The position numbers and the translations under genes were made by a program. The notes below the pieces were generated by a model. That model worked only from the letters and a program-made list of their open reading frames with translations, was not told the DNA's origin and ran no database searches. 25,862 bases of DNA. Origin: JACJXF01 sp964349045 (GTDB lineage Bacteria; Bacteroidota; Bacteroidia; Bacteroidales; GCA-2748055). The stretch covers positions 1 through 25,862 of the forward strand of contig CAYGFI010000053.1 in NCBI GenBank assembly GCA_964349045.1, written 5' to 3'. Positions 8,858 through 16,658 of the stretch are shown piece by piece (position 1 is the first letter of the stretch; each line of letters begins with the position of its first letter).

Positions 8858-11614
8858 TTAATATTTGACTTTTTTATCATCCTTACTTATATCTGAAAAA
8901 ATCGATATAACTTCATCTAATGTTATATCATGCTCAGGATCAAAATTACTGCTGTTCATATATTCAAGCAAGCTATGTTTTAGTTGCCTGGCAACCGGTC
9001 TGTTAGCGAGATCGGAATGCAGATCGATCGATGAAAAAACAAGTTTCCCGTTTCCAACCTTCGCCTCAAAAACATTCCCCAGTTTACGATTCTTAAAGAA
9101 GTTGTCGATTACGGTAACGATTGGATCCACGGAAAGACTATCCAGGTTGAGCGTTTTTGAATTCTTGCACAAATCCCACCATTGCCAGTTGGAATGAAAA
9201 TCGGTAGGGAAACTATTGAAAGCCGGGTGCTCAGGATCCATAAGCAAACCCATCGTGCCCGGCTGATCGGGAAAATGCACCGGACTCCAGAAAACAGGTA
9301 CGAATTTTCCCGTTATCCCCCCGATAACCTGAAGATCAGGAGTAAACAGAACCTTTTTCCCCTGCTCAAGCGATTTTATTGCATCGGTTAACAAACTTGT
9401 GACGATAATATCAGTTTCGGGCATTTTTATATCCTGCGGATAAACCCATATGCTCCATTGGTTTTTATATGCAGTGCCTTCCAGTGACAACTCAACGGTA
9501 TATTTAGCCGGAGCAGGCAGTTCCTTAAGAGGAATGCTGAAATTGCCAAGCTTGGAGGTAACCCCCTTTACGGTTTGTTCAACCCTGGCCGAATCTTCAT
9601 GAAAAATCTTTTCATCCTCGCCCAAAATCCTCCATTTCATACTGATGTTGTTCATGTTCATATAATAGTTGGCAAGGCCGAACTCTCCGGTAAAAACCTC
9701 ATTGCTTGTATAAACCGCTTTTTCAAACCACAGCAGAGGGACCATCTCGGAGCAAAACATCCGCCATTCCTCACCGCTCACAAATCCTTTGGATTCCCAG
9801 AATGCGTTTAAAACCCCTACCAATGCCGTTCCCTGTCCGGGGAAATCGTGCAGGTCCAGCAACTGGAAGCCACTTAAACCCGGAGTCTTCACAGCTCTCT
9901 CAATCTCCTCCTTGTAAAGCAAAGTGGCAAATTTCCCCGAGGCTGCAGTGTATTTATCCGCTAAACCCGATAAACCTTTTCTTTCCAAATCATTCTTTAC
10001 CGCTATGAAGTTTACAGGGGATAAGACACCGGTATATTTTTCAATCTCATTCATATCGGGGTATACCGAGTACTGTCCTATTTCGTGGGAGATAACCGGG
10101 ATTTCAATGTGGTCGATTGCATTGGTGTAATCGGTTTTAAAGTCCGGAAAAAGTTGATCGAAAACACCTTGCCCCCTTGCCCATCCCTTTTCGGTGTTTT
10201 GGGTAATATAGAAATCATCAACAGTCTCGGGATACAGCCCGTGCCCTTTCTGAAACGAATAGGTGGTGGTGGTATATAAATGCCGGGGATCGCTGTTTTT
10301 AAGCCTTGCTACCAGTCCGGTAAGAAGATCGAAATTACCCTCCAGTTCGTTACCCATCGACATCAGCATAAAGGAAGGATGGCCTCCGTATTCGGTTATA
10401 ATCCTATCGGCCTCGTCATTCATGAAGTCGACCATAGCCATATCGGCTCCAAAATCCAGACTCCAGTTCGGAAGTTCAACCTGGAGGTACATTCCCATCT
10501 TGTCTGCCGTGACGAATGCGGCTTTTGGCGGACACCAGGAATGAAATCTAAGGTGATTGAGCCCATACTCCCTGGCAGCAGTGTATACCTTTTTCCAGCC
10601 TTCCTCATCCAGCGGAGGGTGCCCCGTGAGAGGGAAAATGCTGCACTCAAGAGTGCCCCGAAGATACAGCTGCATCCCATTCAGATAGAGATTCCTGTCC
10701 CTCGATTCAAGATCGCGAAATCCAAATTGTTCTGTCCGGACATCCAAAACGAGTCCGTTCTTGTCGGACAGAGATACAATAACTTTGTATAAGGAAGGAT
10801 TAAACTCATCCCACGGACTAATATCCCCTGAAAAAGAAAGCCGGAAATCGGTATTGCCACCTGTAACACTGATTGTGGAAGTGTCTACAAGGTTCTGCCT
10901 CTCATCCAATACTTGTATGGCAAGGAAGTGGGAATCCTCGCCGGTAAAGGCCGATTTCACTTTGCCTCTTAGGCTTCTGCCAGCATAATCGGGATAAAGT
11001 TCCATTCCGGAAATGCGGGTCGGATTGCTAGCATTCAGGGATATTTCTCCAAGAATCCCATTCCACTTAATCTGTGTTTCCTCGGTATAAGCGTGAGCCA
11101 TGTCGCTTTGGTTAAGCAAAAACTTCCGCGAGTTGTCGATGCAGACCGTTATCGTATGCTTTCCCGGGGTGAGACTGGTGGAATGGTCATAATAATGCGG
11201 TGTAGACAGGCTATAATTATTATCAAGCTTTTTACCGTCGATCCACACCACCGATTCCCAGAGTACCCGCTCCAGTATTAAGCTGATGTGTTTGCCTGCC
11301 CAGCTTTTGGGTATCGACACTTCCTTCCTGTAATAGGCTGGTCCTATATAAGAAACCTTCCTTTGCAGGTGCAACATCGTTTTCCGCTCCATGACAGGTT
11401 CAACCTTCACAGACGTTCCGATACCTGCTTCATCGAGGGTTGAGGGGAGGTTGATCGACAGGTCAAAACTGAGTGATTCAGGAACAACCCGATGAGGATC
11501 GTTGATTGAATCAATACATAAATCCCATTTGCCTGCAAAGCTTATTTCGTTGACGGGTTTGCTGCATGACATTGCAATTCCAGAAAACACCAATAATGCG
11601 ATTAATCTGACCAT
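8858..11614 (-). CDS. Glycoside hydrolase family 2 lipoprotein
   Basis: The protein has 918 residues and an N-terminal lipoprotein-type signal (MVRLIALLVFSGIAMSC, lipid-bearing Cys17). A GH2 sugar-binding jelly roll (about 25-195; AYYRKEVSIPKSWAGKHISL, VVWIDGKKL) and an immunoglobulin-like domain (about 200-305) precede a TIM barrel (about 306-600; LYLNGMQLYLRG, GLNHLRFHSW). Glu423 in MSMGNELEGN is the expected acid/base and Glu511 in PVISHEIGQ the likely nucleophile. The C-terminal 200 residues resemble the amidotransferase-like domain found on some GH2 and GH42 enzymes. Members cleave beta-galactosides, beta-glucuronides or related bonds; specificity cannot be set here. It is the last gene of the GH43-GH78-GH2 run, 24 bases after the GH78 gene, and probably acts in the periplasm or at the surface. 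Confidence 0.9.
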   Translation of the reverse strand: MVRLIALLVFSGIAMSCSKPVNEISFAGKWDLCIDSINDPHRVVPESLSFDLSINLPSTLDEAGIGTSVKVEPVMERKTMLHLQRKVSYIGPAYYRKEVSIPKSWAGKHISLILERVLWESVVWIDGKKLDNNYSLSTPHYYDHSTSLTPGKHTITVCIDNSRKFLLNQSDMAHAYTEETQIKWNGILGEISLNASNPTRISGMELYPDYAGRSLRGKVKSAFTGEDSHFLAIQVLDERQNLVDTSTISVTGGNTDFRLSFSGDISPWDEFNPSLYKVIVSLSDKNGLVLDVRTEQFGFRDLESRDRNLYLNGMQLYLRGTLECSIFPLTGHPPLDEEGWKKVYTAAREYGLNHLRFHSWCPPKAAFVTADKMGMYLQVELPNWSLDFGADMAMVDFMNDEADRIITEYGGHPSFMLMSMGNELEGNFDLLTGLVARLKNSDPRHLYTTTTYSFQKGHGLYPETVDDFYITQNTEKGWARGQGVFDQLFPDFKTDYTNAIDHIEIPVISHEIGQYSVYPDMNEIEKYTGVLSPVNFIAVKNDLERKGLSGLADKYTAASGKFATLLYKEEIERAVKTPGLSGFQLLDLHDFPGQGTALVGVLNAFWESKGFVSGEEWRMFCSEMVPLLWFEKAVYTSNEVFTGEFGLANYYMNMNNISMKWRILGEDEKIFHEDSARVEQTVKGVTSKLGNFSIPLKELPAPAKYTVELSLEGTAYKNQWSIWVYPQDIKMPETDIIVTSLLTDAIKSLEQGKKVLFTPDLQVIGGITGKFVPVFWSPVHFPDQPGTMGLLMDPEHPAFNSFPTDFHSNWQWWDLCKNSKTLNLDSLSVDPIVTVIDNFFKNRKLGNVFEAKVGNGKLVFSSIDLHSDLANRPVARQLKHSLLEYMNSSNFDPEHDITLDEVISIFSDISKDDKKVKY

Positions 11615-11638
11615 CTTTTAAGTTTGTTAAATTTCAAC

Positions 11639-13879
11639 CTAAATCTTAATTTTCTGAAGACCTTCCTTTAATGCTGATTTCTTCCCTCCCCAGTGCAATT
11701 CGCCCTTCATCCCCGGAGGTAAAGTGATTTCTGCATTAAACTTGCCATTCCCTGACTTTTTCAACTTAACTGCAATTAGGCCCATCCGGTGTGGAACAGT
11801 GCATTCAATAAGCTCAAGGTCGCCCATTTGGGGTTTTATCAGTACTTCTGAAAAGCCTTCATTGCCGGGCTGAACTCCCGCAATATACTTCGACATCAGG
11901 GTAAGTGGCCCGCCAGACCACCCATGATTATAACTCCCACCGCCGTATGCAGGGTCGCCAATGTCCCATCCTTCCCAGAGCGTCGCAACCGGACTTTCAA
12001 CCATTTTACCATAGCGGTTTTTCATACGTTCGATGCCTGCCTTCTCATCATTCATTATGAAATATGATTCCAGAATGTATTTTTCCAGATAGGGTCCTGC
12101 CAGAAAAGTGGAATCAAACAATGCCCTGATCGATGGCCATTTGGAAGCATCAGCCAGACCAGCCACAACGGCCAATCCATTTCCCCGATCGTCGGTTTTA
12201 CCGGTGTAGCCAGGTGAACGGTATGCCTCGCCGGTCCAAAAAGCTTTGTTAAATGCTTTTTCAAGCTTCAGCATCCGCTGTCTGTAGGCATCTGCATCTG
12301 AAGAATATCCAAGCAATCCCGACATATTGGCGGCAGACTCCAGGGCCATGTAAAACCATGCGTTTTCGCATAAGGGAGTATCAATATTGCTTCCCCAATC
12401 GGTCCAGTCCCAATAGTAATTTGCAGGACTCTTATCTGATGGCTCCGGTCGGTGAACCACCAAGCCTTCCTTGTCGTTGTTCCATAAGGAAAGGTATTTG
12501 CTTACGTGTGGGTAAACATAGCGTATCATGGAAGTATCCCCTGAAAACCGGTAATAATTCCAGAAGCCGTATTTGCCGATACTGGCAAGCATTTGCTGGG
12601 GGAGTTCGCCAAACCAACTCCCTGAAGGTACAGGGGAATAGAGTGCCCCATCGGGACGCTGCCATTCCACCAAATTGGATATTGCCTTTTTTATAGCATT
12701 AACCCCGCTGCTGTCGCAGGTGTAAAATATTTCTCCCAGGATAATTACCACATCACCCCACCATTGGGACCGCTCACGGTCGGGATCCTGAATGGCGTCG
12801 CGCATGTTCAGATCCATTGTATTCAAAGATTTTTCCCAAAGGGTATTTAAAAAATGATCGTCACTTACAAATGTGCCCACATGCTCCGTGGGGAAAGAGG
12901 TGCGACGGTATCCCAAACGGTGTACGGTTATTCCCGCAGGGAAGGAATACAATACCTCGTGGCCATTCATATAACCAAAAGTCTCAAATTCCTGAAAGCC
13001 CTTCCGGGTAAGGTATTCTGTGCGGACATTAAACTCTCCGCCCCCTTTGTAATTATCAGTCCGTATATCGATAGTTGACCCATCTTCTTCCGAATCAATT
13101 ACAAAATAAGGAGTAAGAGAATAATTTCCAGGGAGTTTCATAACCACCGGTTTCCCATCGGTAACAAAGGGGAATTCTAAAACATTCACATAGGCCTCAA
13201 TGCCGCTGTTTTTCCATTGCGGGAAGGGCCGTTTCCAGAGTTTGTTCCAGGGAGCTGCTCCGGCGGATCCTGCTTCAATCGGTTCTGAAAAATCAGATTC
13301 ATTAAAACCTGACATCATCCATTGGTCCCATTTCGAATCGGCAGTATAGTGAATATTAAACTCAGGCAAGCGATAATTGGGAAAAGGTTCACCTGTGGAT
13401 CCGTATGCATCATGCCTGGCATATTTCCAGGTCTTATCGGATTTCCAGCTCAACTGAGAATTTTCCGCATCAAAAAGCAAGCCGGCGGTGCCGCTGTTCT
13501 TATGACAATACCCATCCCTGCCCCAAAACCATAGTAATACTGCTACCGTATTGTCTCCCTTTTTGATATATTTCGAAATGTCAACCTCATCATAATAGGT
13601 ATCGGTCGGCGTCGGTCCTCGTTTTAACTGTCCCTCAAAAACAGCTAACTCTCCATTGATGTAAAGCCAGTATTTAGAATCCGCTGAGATATTGGCAATA
13701 AGTTTTTCTGTGGGAAGTTCTGAAACTGAGAAGGTCTTTCGGAATACAAACCAATGGTTTTCAGACTGCAAGAAGGAATCAGGAATGATCCACTGCGACT
13801 GTCTTGTAAACTGAGCTTTGCCATGTGCACCAGCAATCAGGATAAAAATACTGAGAAGTATATATTCCAGGTATTTCAT
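11639..13879 (-). CDS. Alpha-L-rhamnosidase, glycoside hydrolase family 78
   Basis: The 746-residue protein carries a signal peptide (MKYLEYILLSIFILIAGAHG) and an N-terminal beta-sandwich with the GH78 hallmark DSKYWLYINGELAVFEGQLK (68-87). The (alpha/alpha)6 barrel contains RDAIQDPDRERSQWWGD (360-376), which aligns with the GH78 catalytic stretch: Asp365, Glu369 as likely general acid, and Asp376. The second catalytic Glu is in ATLWEGW (Glu636), followed by NHGWSGGP (651-658) and a C-terminal beta domain. The enzyme inverts and releases terminal alpha-L-rhamnose, probably in the periplasm. It starts 6 bases after the GH43-like stop codon, so the two genes are almost certainly co-transcribed. 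Length and motifs are normal for the family. Confidence 0.93.
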   Translation of the reverse strand: MKYLEYILLSIFILIAGAHGKAQFTRQSQWIIPDSFLQSENHWFVFRKTFSVSELPTEKLIANISADSKYWLYINGELAVFEGQLKRGPTPTDTYYDEVDISKYIKKGDNTVAVLLWFWGRDGYCHKNSGTAGLLFDAENSQLSWKSDKTWKYARHDAYGSTGEPFPNYRLPEFNIHYTADSKWDQWMMSGFNESDFSEPIEAGSAGAAPWNKLWKRPFPQWKNSGIEAYVNVLEFPFVTDGKPVVMKLPGNYSLTPYFVIDSEEDGSTIDIRTDNYKGGGEFNVRTEYLTRKGFQEFETFGYMNGHEVLYSFPAGITVHRLGYRRTSFPTEHVGTFVSDDHFLNTLWEKSLNTMDLNMRDAIQDPDRERSQWWGDVVIILGEIFYTCDSSGVNAIKKAISNLVEWQRPDGALYSPVPSGSWFGELPQQMLASIGKYGFWNYYRFSGDTSMIRYVYPHVSKYLSLWNNDKEGLVVHRPEPSDKSPANYYWDWTDWGSNIDTPLCENAWFYMALESAANMSGLLGYSSDADAYRQRMLKLEKAFNKAFWTGEAYRSPGYTGKTDDRGNGLAVVAGLADASKWPSIRALFDSTFLAGPYLEKYILESYFIMNDEKAGIERMKNRYGKMVESPVATLWEGWDIGDPAYGGGSYNHGWSGGPLTLMSKYIAGVQPGNEGFSEVLIKPQMGDLELIECTVPHRMGLIAVKLKKSGNGKFNAEITLPPGMKGELHWGGKKSALKEGLQKIKI

Positions 13880-13885
13880 GTTCTT

Positions 13886-15355
13886 TTAATCAATAATAAC
13901 GATTTTCCATTCATCAAACCATTCCATGGGTTCAATATCACCCTTTTCATCAAAGATGAAGGGAGTTCCCCAGTACTGGTAGTCATGACCCTTGATATTG
14001 CCGGATGCAGATCCCCAGAGGTCTCCCATCCAGATAAACTGCATGCCTTCACTCGTTTTTAATGGCATTACGAAAGTCTGCTGCGCAGGAATAACCGGGA
14101 GTGCCTGGGCCGGATCCATATTGTTGACAAAGGCCATTGACCCATCCCTGGCGGTTTCGAGTTTTCTTCCATTGTGGTATATTTCTATTTCATTGATATA
14201 AATCGAATTATATGGGTATTCCGGTACGACTTTAATCAGTAGTGAAGAAGAAGATAATGGATCCAAGGTTAGAGTAATTATATTATAAACAGAGCTTGTT
14301 TCAATATCTGCCCGGGCAGGAATTTTAATCCATTCATTGTTCTGCTTTGCAAAGATCTCAAATTCAGGGGTGAATATATCATCATGTACCTTAGTAGCCA
14401 GGGTATCGCCACAGATCCCATGTCGGTTCCCTGTAAACTGGAATATTTTCAGGCTGTTGAATGTGTTTTCCCGGTGAAAGTTAACCTGCATGGGGCTGAA
14501 TAAAGAATCCCCCTGCCTGCTGATGGATTCATAAATATTCGGACTCCTGAAATCATCCAGTAAGGCGGTTGAAAGTGTGCCGGGAAAGCGGTTTATATTA
14601 TTTCTGAATTGGTACCCGTTCATCGGATTATCTGAAACATATACCCTTGCACCTGAACCCTGTGAGCAAAAACAGCATGTGTAATCCGTAAGCAGATAAT
14701 ATATGTCATTTCTCCGGAAAATTGCTCCCGCTTCACAATTCTCATTAATAAAACCCCCGTTTTCCATTGTCGATGAAAGGTAATCACCCGTAAGTTTTTC
14801 AACTGAACCTTTGTGCCCCTCGATAGTATTATAGGCAATATAAGCGACATCATCCTCATCAACGAAAAGTCCAAAATCTCCAACTCCCATATAGGAGTAA
14901 AATACTTTTACATCAGTGTTAATTATTGTAAACGGGCCTTCCGGTTGATCGGATATGGCAACACCAAATTTCCCATCCCACAAGCAGGGATACCAGTTGT
15001 ACCAGAGAACATACTTTTTTGTACTGTTGTTGTAGATTACATGGGGGCGGTAATAAACCCCTGAGGGCGGGTTTTCCATCAGAGCTCCGTCCCGTGACCA
15101 AGTCATCAGGTCAGGCGAACTGTAGCATTGCGAAAAGTTACTTCTCACGAATCCCGAAGTATTCCCATAAGCGGTTCCATACCAGTAAAATTTTCCTTCA
15201 AATTTCGCAACCCTTCCATCATGCAGATCAATGAAGTTCCCCTCGGCATCCAGTCTTGGTTTCAGATTGCTTATGGTAATATCTTTCTGCGCAAAACAAA
15301 CATACAGACCTGGAGCAAAAAGTAAAAGAAATAAGGCTACACTAAATCTTTTCAT
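13886..15355 (-). CDS. GH43-like five-bladed propeller glycosidase with nested beta-sandwich
   Basis: I choose the ATG at 15355 (489 residues) over an in-frame TTG at 15364. The signal peptide MKRFSVALFLLLFAPGLYVCFA is followed by a GH43-type propeller: FIDLHDGRVAKFEGKFYWYG (41-60), YYRPHVIYN (101-109), GVGDFGLFVDEDD (157-169, Asp160 the likely pKa modulator) and CEAGAIFRRNDIYYLLTD (207-224, Glu208 the likely general acid). A beta-sandwich resembling a discoidin-type module (about 312-405) appears to interrupt the propeller, because the closing blade returns only afterwards (QQTFVMPL, FIWMGDLWGS, DYQYWGTPF, EWFDEWKIVI). This layout matches GH43 subfamilies acting on galactans and arabinogalactans, so beta-galactosidase-type activity is the first guess. 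It is the first enzyme gene of the run. Confidence 0.82.
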   Translation of the reverse strand: MKRFSVALFLLLFAPGLYVCFAQKDITISNLKPRLDAEGNFIDLHDGRVAKFEGKFYWYGTAYGNTSGFVRSNFSQCYSSPDLMTWSRDGALMENPPSGVYYRPHVIYNNSTKKYVLWYNWYPCLWDGKFGVAISDQPEGPFTIINTDVKVFYSYMGVGDFGLFVDEDDVAYIAYNTIEGHKGSVEKLTGDYLSSTMENGGFINENCEAGAIFRRNDIYYLLTDYTCCFCSQGSGARVYVSDNPMNGYQFRNNINRFPGTLSTALLDDFRSPNIYESISRQGDSLFSPMQVNFHRENTFNSLKIFQFTGNRHGICGDTLATKVHDDIFTPEFEIFAKQNNEWIKIPARADIETSSVYNIITLTLDPLSSSSLLIKVVPEYPYNSIYINEIEIYHNGRKLETARDGSMAFVNNMDPAQALPVIPAQQTFVMPLKTSEGMQFIWMGDLWGSASGNIKGHDYQYWGTPFIFDEKGDIEPMEWFDEWKIVIID

Positions 15356-15581
15356 TTCAATCAATATCAGTTAAAATTTAAAAAATACCAGTTTTTGCAT
15401 GGAAGCCATTTAAGAATTGAAAAGTATGGCAATTACACCTCCATTATTGTGACTTATCATTCAAATATTTGTAGAAATCCACAATTCATAAAACAATCCG
15501 GCTTGAAAATGATCCCGATTCACATCGCGGGAAGCAAATAAAAAGGGATGCAAATTCGGAGTCAGTCCATCAGAATCATGG
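15356..15581 (-). promoter_or_regulatory. Leader/promoter region between araC-type gene and the glycosidase run
   Basis: This 226-base spacer lies between two minus-strand genes. On the minus strand a weak -7-like TACTTTTC (plus positions 15418-15425) lies inside an inverted repeat GCCAT/ATGGC (arms 15405-15409 and 15426-15430). No TTTG -33 box is clear. It could be the operator-promoter of the GH43-GH78-GH2 genes, but the evidence is thin. No ORF worth calling was found. Confidence 0.3.
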
Positions 15582-16484
15582 TTATGGCTGATTCGCCCGG
15601 GATTCCCGGTAGAGTTTAGGCGAAATACCCATAATACGTTTAAACGCCCGACTGAAGTAATACGGGTCAATCATCCCAAGATTACTGGCTATATCCTTAA
15701 TCTTCATATCGGTAAAGAGAAGGTACTGGCAAGCCTGCTGAATTTTCAGATGATTAAAGTATTCCAGGGGGGGGAAGCCAGTCCTTTTTTTAAAAAGGGA
15801 GGAATAATAGCTTCCCGAAAGCCTGGCGGAATTTGCCATCTCATCCAGAGAAATCATCCGGCTGAGATTCTCGCGGAAGTAATCTATGGAATCATCAATA
15901 GGATTCTTCACCCGGGATTCCATCGGGTTTCTGAATTTCTCGTTATAAAGAAAACTGGTCAAAAAATGCGATAAACACATGTTCGAGTATATCAGGTTAT
16001 CCCTTCCATAGCCCATCTCCAGCTCTGCATATATTTCATCAAACAGTTTGATACAGCTTTCCGGATATTTCAAATCCCCCTTAAATCCGTCCTGCTTTTT
16101 GCACATATGACTGACGATCGAATCGGATGTAGTGCCGGTAAAGTGAATCCAATAGATAGTCCATGGATTATTCGCGTCAGCCGAATAAATATGTGCTGTT
16201 TTTCGGGGGATAATAAAAAATTCTCCCGGGGTAACCTGAAACTCCTTACCGGAAACAGATGCCTGCCCCTCTCCTCTGTTGCAATAAAGGAGGATGTGCT
16301 GATCTGCTCCACCTGGCCTTGATCGGTAGTGAAACCTGGCTTTTGGGTAATACCCTATATCCGTAAGGTATAACGGGCAAATGATGCTGTTTTTCTCGCA
16401 CCTGCCGGTCAGGATGCTTCTTGGGATCACAATGGCTTTCTGGCCTTCAAAGCCCTCACTTTTTCTGAAGTCGCTTGTTACCAT
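15582..16484 (-). CDS. AraC-family transcriptional regulator with cupin sensor domain
   Basis: The 300-residue protein has an N-terminal cupin of the AraC ligand-binding type at about 40-115 (GEGQASVSGKEFQVTPGEFF, IIPRKTAHIYSA, WTIYWIHFTG) and a C-terminal pair of helix-turn-helix motifs at about 195-293 (ISLDEMANSARLSGSYYSSL, FKKRTGFPPLEYFNHLKIQQ, KDIASNLGMIDPYYFSRAFK, MGISPKLYRE). Such proteins usually bind a soluble mono- or disaccharide in the cytoplasm and activate nearby catabolic genes. It lies just upstream of the GH43-GH78-GH2 run on the same strand and is divergent from the DUF5107-MFS pair, so it could control both. A -7-like TATTTTTG (plus 16489-16496) sits only 4 bases before the ATG at 16484; if used, the transcript would be nearly leaderless. 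Confidence 0.93.
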   Translation of the reverse strand: MVTSDFRKSEGFEGQKAIVIPRSILTGRCEKNSIICPLYLTDIGYYPKARFHYRSRPGGADQHILLYCNRGEGQASVSGKEFQVTPGEFFIIPRKTAHIYSADANNPWTIYWIHFTGTTSDSIVSHMCKKQDGFKGDLKYPESCIKLFDEIYAELEMGYGRDNLIYSNMCLSHFLTSFLYNEKFRNPMESRVKNPIDDSIDYFRENLSRMISLDEMANSARLSGSYYSSLFKKRTGFPPLEYFNHLKIQQACQYLLFTDMKIKDIASNLGMIDPYYFSRAFKRIMGISPKLYRESRANQP

Positions 16485-16658
16485 AGAACAAAAATAATAA
16501 TATAATCCATCTTTTTAAGGGTTTAAGCTATTTTGTTTCCCCGTTTAGTGATGGAAATTGCACTATGCTTATGTGACAACAATGCAAAAAAAACAATCCG
16601 TTAGGTCTGACAGCCCGACATTTATAAACCGGGGGCAAGCCCTGCGAAACTCAATCCT
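16485..16658. promoter_or_regulatory. Divergent promoter region of AraC regulator and DUF5107-MFS pair
   Basis: The 174-base spacer separates the two divergent start codons (16484 minus, 16659 plus). A -7-like element for the minus direction is at 16489-16496. A TTGCA/TGCAA inverted pair (16558-16562 and 16583-16587) is a weak candidate for an AraC half-site pair. No convincing -7 element for the plus direction was found. Confidence 0.35.

Noticed and set aside
10280..10792. 170-codon plus-strand ORF inside the GH2 gene
   Set aside because: It is a mirror frame of a conserved TIM-barrel region, with no recognisable family or start signal.
12253..12696. 147-codon plus-strand ORF inside the GH78 gene
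   Set aside because: It is antisense to the conserved rhamnosidase barrel, and its composition is typical of an out-of-frame reading.
15461..15670. 69-codon minus-strand ORF running from the AraC gene into its downstream spacer
   Set aside because: Most of it overlaps the AraC helix-turn-helix in another frame; the remaining tail has no recognisable motif.
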